Source: Atkinsonella hypoxylon (taxonomy: Eukaryota; Ascomycota; Sordariomycetes; Hypocreales; Clavicipitaceae). From it: a stretch of 10,670 nt of DNA. Both the position numbers and the translations under genes were made by a program. The notes beneath the pieces are model-generated. The model was not told the DNA's origin. It was given only the letters and a program-made list of their open reading frames with translations, and made no database searches. Below, piece after piece: positions 7,113-10,670 of this stretch (position 1 is the first letter of the stretch; every line of letters begins with the position of its first letter). The DNA lies in NCBI GenBank assembly GCA_000729835.1, contig JFHB01000396.1:1-10670 (forward strand), written 5' to 3'.

Positions 7113-7265
7113 ATGGCCCAAATCTCATCACTTTTTTCCCTTTCTTTTGCCCACAGCGTAGCTGGTCACCTTGTCCCCGGTTCACCGAGTCCTAGCTTCC
7201 GGACGACGCCAGACCAGGGTCATCAGAAACACGGGAAGCCGGGTGCAGTAGCCATGCCACATTAG
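7113..7265 (+). CDS. Weak candidate small ORF, 50 aa
   Basis: ATG at 7113 is in a strong context (TTCACCATGGCC) and opens a 50-codon frame ending in TAG. The first residues, MAQISSLFSLSFAHSVAG, are mildly hydrophobic and could pass as a weak signal peptide or anchor. The rest is Pro, Gly and His rich without Cys pairs. A pyrimidine-rich stretch ending TTTTGCCCACAG at about 7145-7158 looks exactly like a fungal 3' splice site. This could therefore instead be an intron end with an exon beginning near 7159, but no partner donor was found. No family is recognised. Confidence 0.18.
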   Translation: MAQISSLFSLSFAHSVAGHLVPGSPSPSFRTTPDQGHQKHGKPGAVAMPH

Positions 7266-7924
7266 GCTTTTGACCCAAGGGAAGGAAAAAAAAAAAAAAA
7301 AAAAGAAGGAGAGAGAGAGAGCAAAAATAGCTCCCAGCAAAAACCTAACCGATCAAGATTGTTGGAGCATGCCGGAAAACTTTGTTTCGCTCTTGAACCA
7401 ATGGGAGCGAGCGCCCAGAACACCGACCAGGGATGACTCAATAAAAGGTCAAAAGCAAGTTGGGTTGGATGGGGTTAAGGGTTCGATATGACCCATCCAC
7501 AGGGCCGTCAAATTACACGAGCCGGTCTTATGGGGAGCAACGGTTGCGAGACCTGTCATGAATTCTGTTCTCTCGTGTTTCAGACATTGCAGAGACGCAG
7601 CAGCATATGAATCATAGCAGCACCACACCCCAGGAATCAGAACACGAAGGCCACGTTATTCCTCGCTGGAAAGCTTAGGAACAACGGCAGGCAAGACATT
7701 CTTACAGGATTGTGGGAAAGCCACATATCTTATCGGTGTCATGGCGGCTCCGCAGAAGAGCGAGCCGGTGTTCTGGTCTAGTCGGCCCGTTGTGGGCTTC
7801 CATACCGCCGGCATCTGGCCACGAACGCCTTTCTCGCTCAAATTATTAATAACAGGGACATTTAACCTTTAAAAGACTGCTTGGCAGGACTTGTCCGCGG
7901 CCAGCAAAGCAAGAAAGTAATAGT
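7266..7924. other. Unassigned stretch with microsatellite, no gene seen
   Basis: Frames in this stretch begin only with TTG or similar codons, or are driven by the A-run. The sequence GGGTTCGATATGACCC near 7475 resembles a tRNA T-arm, but no complete tRNA can be folded around it. Otherwise I see nothing here. Confidence 0.5.
7286..7321. repeat. A19 homopolymer followed by GA microsatellite
   Basis: Nineteen A residues at 7286-7304, then GAAG and six GA units at 7309-7320. This is a continuous homopurine tract on the plus strand. An A-run of this length could be the trace of a retroposed poly(A) tail, but no recognisable retrogene or target-site duplication precedes it. Confidence 0.9.
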
Positions 7925-8287
7925 ATGATTAGACCACCATACCAAGAACAGTGGGATGCTCAGCTTAGAAGCAGCGTCAGCTACCACGCAGGGGACAGAT
8001 TCCGTGATGGACCCTGTCAGCAGTTAACTACTAAGTTACTATCCTTAGGACCGTCATGTATTTTGACCACACTGTGGCTGCCAACCAAACGAACTATCGC
8101 AGGGAGTCCCATACAGCCATGGATGGCTGACAGGACAAGTAGCATGCCACCCTTTTCAACCCTCCGTCCATTAACCGCTGGCAGCAGCGCTCATAAAGCT
8201 CGGGACGGCACTGAGGAGGCGGAAATTCTCACGGACCAACTCGTCTCATTCGAATCCCTGGCAGCCAAGCAGGATATTTTTGGCTAG
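7925..8287 (+). CDS. Weak candidate ORF, 120 aa, unrecognised
   Basis: Among the longest ATG-initiated frames after the 4618-5094 gene, running 120 codons to TAG. The ATG context (AATAGTATGATT) is acceptable. The predicted product is soluble, with no membrane segment or signal peptide and no motif I know. Codon choice includes many TTA, CTA, ATA and AGA codons, unlike typical well-expressed genes of filamentous fungi, and third positions are not GC-enriched. No minus-strand frame competes across its full length. It could be a lineage-specific gene, a decayed fragment, or chance. Confidence 0.2.
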   Translation: MIRPPYQEQWDAQLRSSVSYHAGDRFRDGPCQQLTTKLLSLGPSCILTTLWLPTKRTIAGSPIQPWMADRTSSMPPFSTLRPLTAGSSAHKARDGTEEAEILTDQLVSFESLAAKQDIFG

Positions 8288-9333
8288 GTGTCGCCAATAA
8301 CTATAGAACCAACAGTTGGCCCAGTTGTGACCACCGGGGCACTGTGAACCTCTTCTCAATCCCCGATCAACGTGCATGGATGGTTGGTTGCTCTGGTGAG
8401 AAGGAGGACAGGCCGACGCAATGTTTGATTATGCGGCGCCAGATATTTCCATCATCACCATCAATGAACGAGGTAATTACTGCTTTGGGCCGCTTCGTTC
8501 CTTTGTACGGAAGGTGAGGGAAGGCACAATGCAGGAAAGGCAACACGACTAGCACCAGCAGTTTCGGCTGTGACTGTTACGTGCCGATGCCAGGGAGGAG
8601 TCGCGTTTTGAACACACACGTTAGGCAAAAGACATCTGTTGGTGTTGTTGCGACACCCATGGTTGGTTGCTCCCTCGCACCGCCATTTGGAGGTGGAGGG
8701 GCGTGTATCTGCAAGCAACCGCGCGATAGGCGAACGGATGGTGAGCCTTGACAATGGTTTGCATCAAACACAAAGACGGCGAGAACGGAACAAGGGCTCA
8801 GCGTCTCATGCGATGTGAGAAATGGATTAACTTGTCCATTTGCAACTTGATGGACAGCCTCTGAATAGAACAGCCCTTTTTAGCCGGCTGCTCCGGGACC
8901 AGAAGCAGGTCGAGTGAGAGGTTATCTCGAGCTCATGTGCAATTTATTCTAAGACAAAACAATCCAAGGAAGCAAGCGGAGGCCTTTGTTCCTGGGCTCG
9001 ACTATTTGGATTAGAGCGCTGAGTACGGCTTGGCTCCAGTTTGGCTCCGGCCTACCTCCCACTCGACAGTCCGCGGTGAAGAGCTGTATTGGTCGAATAT
9101 TACAACGCAGACAGCAACGGCTTTCCCTCTTGATAGTCGCAAATAGGCAAGCCGTATTATAGCCTTTTCCACTATGCATGTCGGTCTGCAGTCTTGCTCT
9201 CCTCGCGCAATCTGGGCGACAGCAGCGAGTAGCGGTGATCAAGTGTGGTAAGGTCGTGGTTGCAATGCATACGCCCAAAATGGCGTAATCCTACCCGTCT
9301 GAGTTCCATTCACTATCAACGCATGCGGCACGT

Positions 9334-9363
9334 GCATGCATATTATATTTATATTATACATGC
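9334..9363. repeat. AT-rich potential hairpin
   Basis: GCATG at 9334-9338 pairs with CATGC at 9359-9363 around a 20-base loop made only of A, T and one C. It follows a CACGTG word at 9330-9335. It could act as a TATA-rich element or an easily melted site; no gene nearby supports either role. Confidence 0.4.
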
Positions 9364-9534
9364 TTCAGCGTATTCACAATCCCAGGCGTGCTTATCAAGC
9401 ATAAGCCAAATGTTGCACTGGGAGGACAACTGTTCCGTATAACGTCAGAGAAAAGGGCTGACACCATCGCAGCGAGCCTGGAGAAGGTAATCCGACATTT
9501 CTAGAAGCTGCGAGCTCCAGTTGGTGCTCACTTT

Positions 9535-9574
9535 TTCTTCTTCTTCTTCTTCTTCTTCTTCTTCTTTTTTTTTT
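9535..9574. repeat. TTC trinucleotide microsatellite plus T10
   Basis: Ten TTC units at 9535-9564, then ten T residues, then C and A-rich sequence (A6, C, A5). The T and A runs are complementary and could fold. The Lys/Arg-rich minus-strand frame through this block is a product of the repeat, not a gene. Confidence 0.93.
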
Positions 9575-10670
9575 CAAAAAACAAAAATTTTAAATTTCCC
9601 GCAAGTTAGCCCTGTCATTCACGTCGCATAAGTCGCGATCCACAGGGCTGAAGACGGCAGCACGTCCAACCCGAGCATCATGAACCATGACGGACGATTC
9701 CTTGTGAGAAAGCTGTGCAATTGTGCTCCTGGTCCGTCGAGGCTTGCCGGTGGAAACAGCAAACGGGGTGTATAACGCCGGTTATCTCGACCGTGCGTTA
9801 GCCGACGGGATCGCCCTCTGCATCGGGCAGCTTGTCATCGGCTGCGAGTACCAAGGTGCATTTGAACCCGCGGGCCGACTTTCAACAGCCGATACTGCAG
9901 AGAAGGAGATGCCGCTGCCACCAATCCCTCAAGGGCCTATGTATGTACTCCATACCAGGTACATGATAGCCGATGCTTGTTGTGTCGGACGGGCTAAGGA
10001 GACACCGCACGTACTATGTACTCCCGTCAGGAGGCCCCAAACAGAGTCTCCCGCCATGAAACTCCAGTCGGCACACCGGTCCAGCAGTGGTTAAGACCAA
10101 CGTTGCCAACCAACGTGGGCCACGACAACCAGTCCTGTCAACAACCATGCTCGATCTGCCAGAGAGAAAAGTTACAGGTTAGAGAAGACATTTCAAGAAA
10201 GGAAAGAACGAGGAAGAAAAGAAGGCACGGAAAACAAAACCTCCATTCCTTGCAGATCCTCAAGTGCTGCACCCGGTCCTCTCATCGGCGCATGTCCTGT
10301 CTTCTTACTATTTTCTCGTTCTGCCCGCCGGGCAAGCAAGACGGCCGAGCCAATCGTATCTTACTGCCGTCTCTAGAAGCCTTCGGAGACCAAGCGGGAA
10401 GCGGCCCGTGACGCCACCTGCCTGGTTTGGCTAGTCTAGTCACCAGGCGCCAGTCGTCGGAAGACAGGGACTTTGCCATCCGGGGGGCTAGTTACTATCC
10501 AGCTCGTACTCCATAAGAGCAAGCAGGTTGTAGGACCCTCGCCTAATGGATGGATGGATGACTTTAATTAATTCGCAGGCATGCAATCAGGAGGGCAACC
10601 ATATCGGGATGCGAGTTGCGAATTTGCAAAATTGCCTGGCGTCAACGCGCTGGGCAAGTTGCTGCCCCCC

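Larger units (their letters stand above)
8288..10670. other. Unassigned right end, no supportable gene
   Basis: Several frames of 60-131 codons overlap on both strands and none carries a recognisable motif. The most coding-like stretch by eye is 9723-9960 on the plus strand. It lacks an ATG in frame and would need to be an internal exon. Other visible structure is an AT-rich hairpin region at 9334-9363, a TTC microsatellite at 9535-9574 and a short ATGG repeat at about 10548-10560. Confidence 0.45.

Noticed and set aside
7270..7491. Lys-rich plus-strand frame
   Set aside because: It begins at TTG and is opened by the A19 and GA tracts.
7466..7495. tRNA T-arm-like GGGTTCGATATGACCC
   Set aside because: No matching A-box, anticodon arm or acceptor stem can be placed upstream, and the B-box lacks its final CC.
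8245..8265. B-box-like CATTCGAATCC
   Set aside because: The flanking bases do not form a T-stem, and no A-box lies at the right distance.
8380..8672. 14-bp direct repeat ATGGTTGGTTGCTC at 8380-8393 and 8659-8672
   Set aside because: A shared 14-mer in 10 kb is not far from chance, the word is internally repetitive, and no mobile-element structure lies between the copies.
9395..9577. Arg/Lys-rich minus-strand frame
   Set aside because: Its basic N-terminus is a translation of the TTC microsatellite.
9723..10094. 123-codon plus-strand frame as an independent gene
   Set aside because: It begins at GTG after a stop and has no in-frame ATG until about residue 63. It is kept only as an orphan-exon lead.
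1..10670. Transposon, CRISPR array, prokaryotic operon or toxin-antitoxin system
   Set aside because: I saw no terminal inverted or long direct repeats bounding a segment, no transposase or polymerase motifs, no regularly spaced repeats, and no Shine-Dalgarno-led gene chain.

Overview
The window looks like nuclear DNA from a filamentous ascomycete fungus, probably a Sordariomycete and perhaps of the order Hypocreales. The evidence is a long tract of ACCT/AGGT tetranucleotides folding on itself at 6437-6540, copies of the word TACGGAGTA/TACTCCGTA, pyrimidine-rich stretches of promoter type, simple repeats, and one compact intronless gene. That gene encodes a Ser-rich, acidic-then-basic protein of a kind I associate with this group. 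I see no rRNA, tRNA, CRISPR array, recognisable transposon gene or bacterial-style operon. The species assignment is inference.

Layout. Positions 1-4617 hold no gene I can defend. This stretch has homopolymer and AT microsatellites (1381-1396, 1862-1875), a good TATA box directly before a 42-codon reading frame (2933-3099), and an 8-bp minisatellite (3731-3814). The one convincing gene is on the minus strand at 4618-5094 and encodes 158 residues. Its upstream region runs toward higher coordinates. It contains a proximal and a distal TATA-like element (about 5215-5223 and 5705-5711), two short upstream reading frames, a CA-rich repeat, a hairpin, and a homopurine block with a G-quadruplex motif (5776-5801).

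Positions 6000-7100 are non-coding and dense in candidate cis elements. They include three TTTGGCG-type words (one at 5805), a cluster of GATA sites with an exact match to the ATCWGATAA iron-regulator consensus, and the tetranucleotide foldback. Positions 7100-10670 again lack a confident gene. Two ATG-initiated frames there (7113-7265 and 7925-8287) are listed as weak candidates, and microsatellites occur at 7286-7321 and 9535-9574.

Interpretation. This is one small gene with a long regulatory flank inside a gene-poor interval. Only the 4618-5094 gene and the repeats are well supported. The other reading frames are short, unrecognised, and about as long as expected by chance. I did not find a convincing undescribed multi-gene system. 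The most checkable leads are the long leader with upstream reading frames and the cis-element cluster at 6240-6540.
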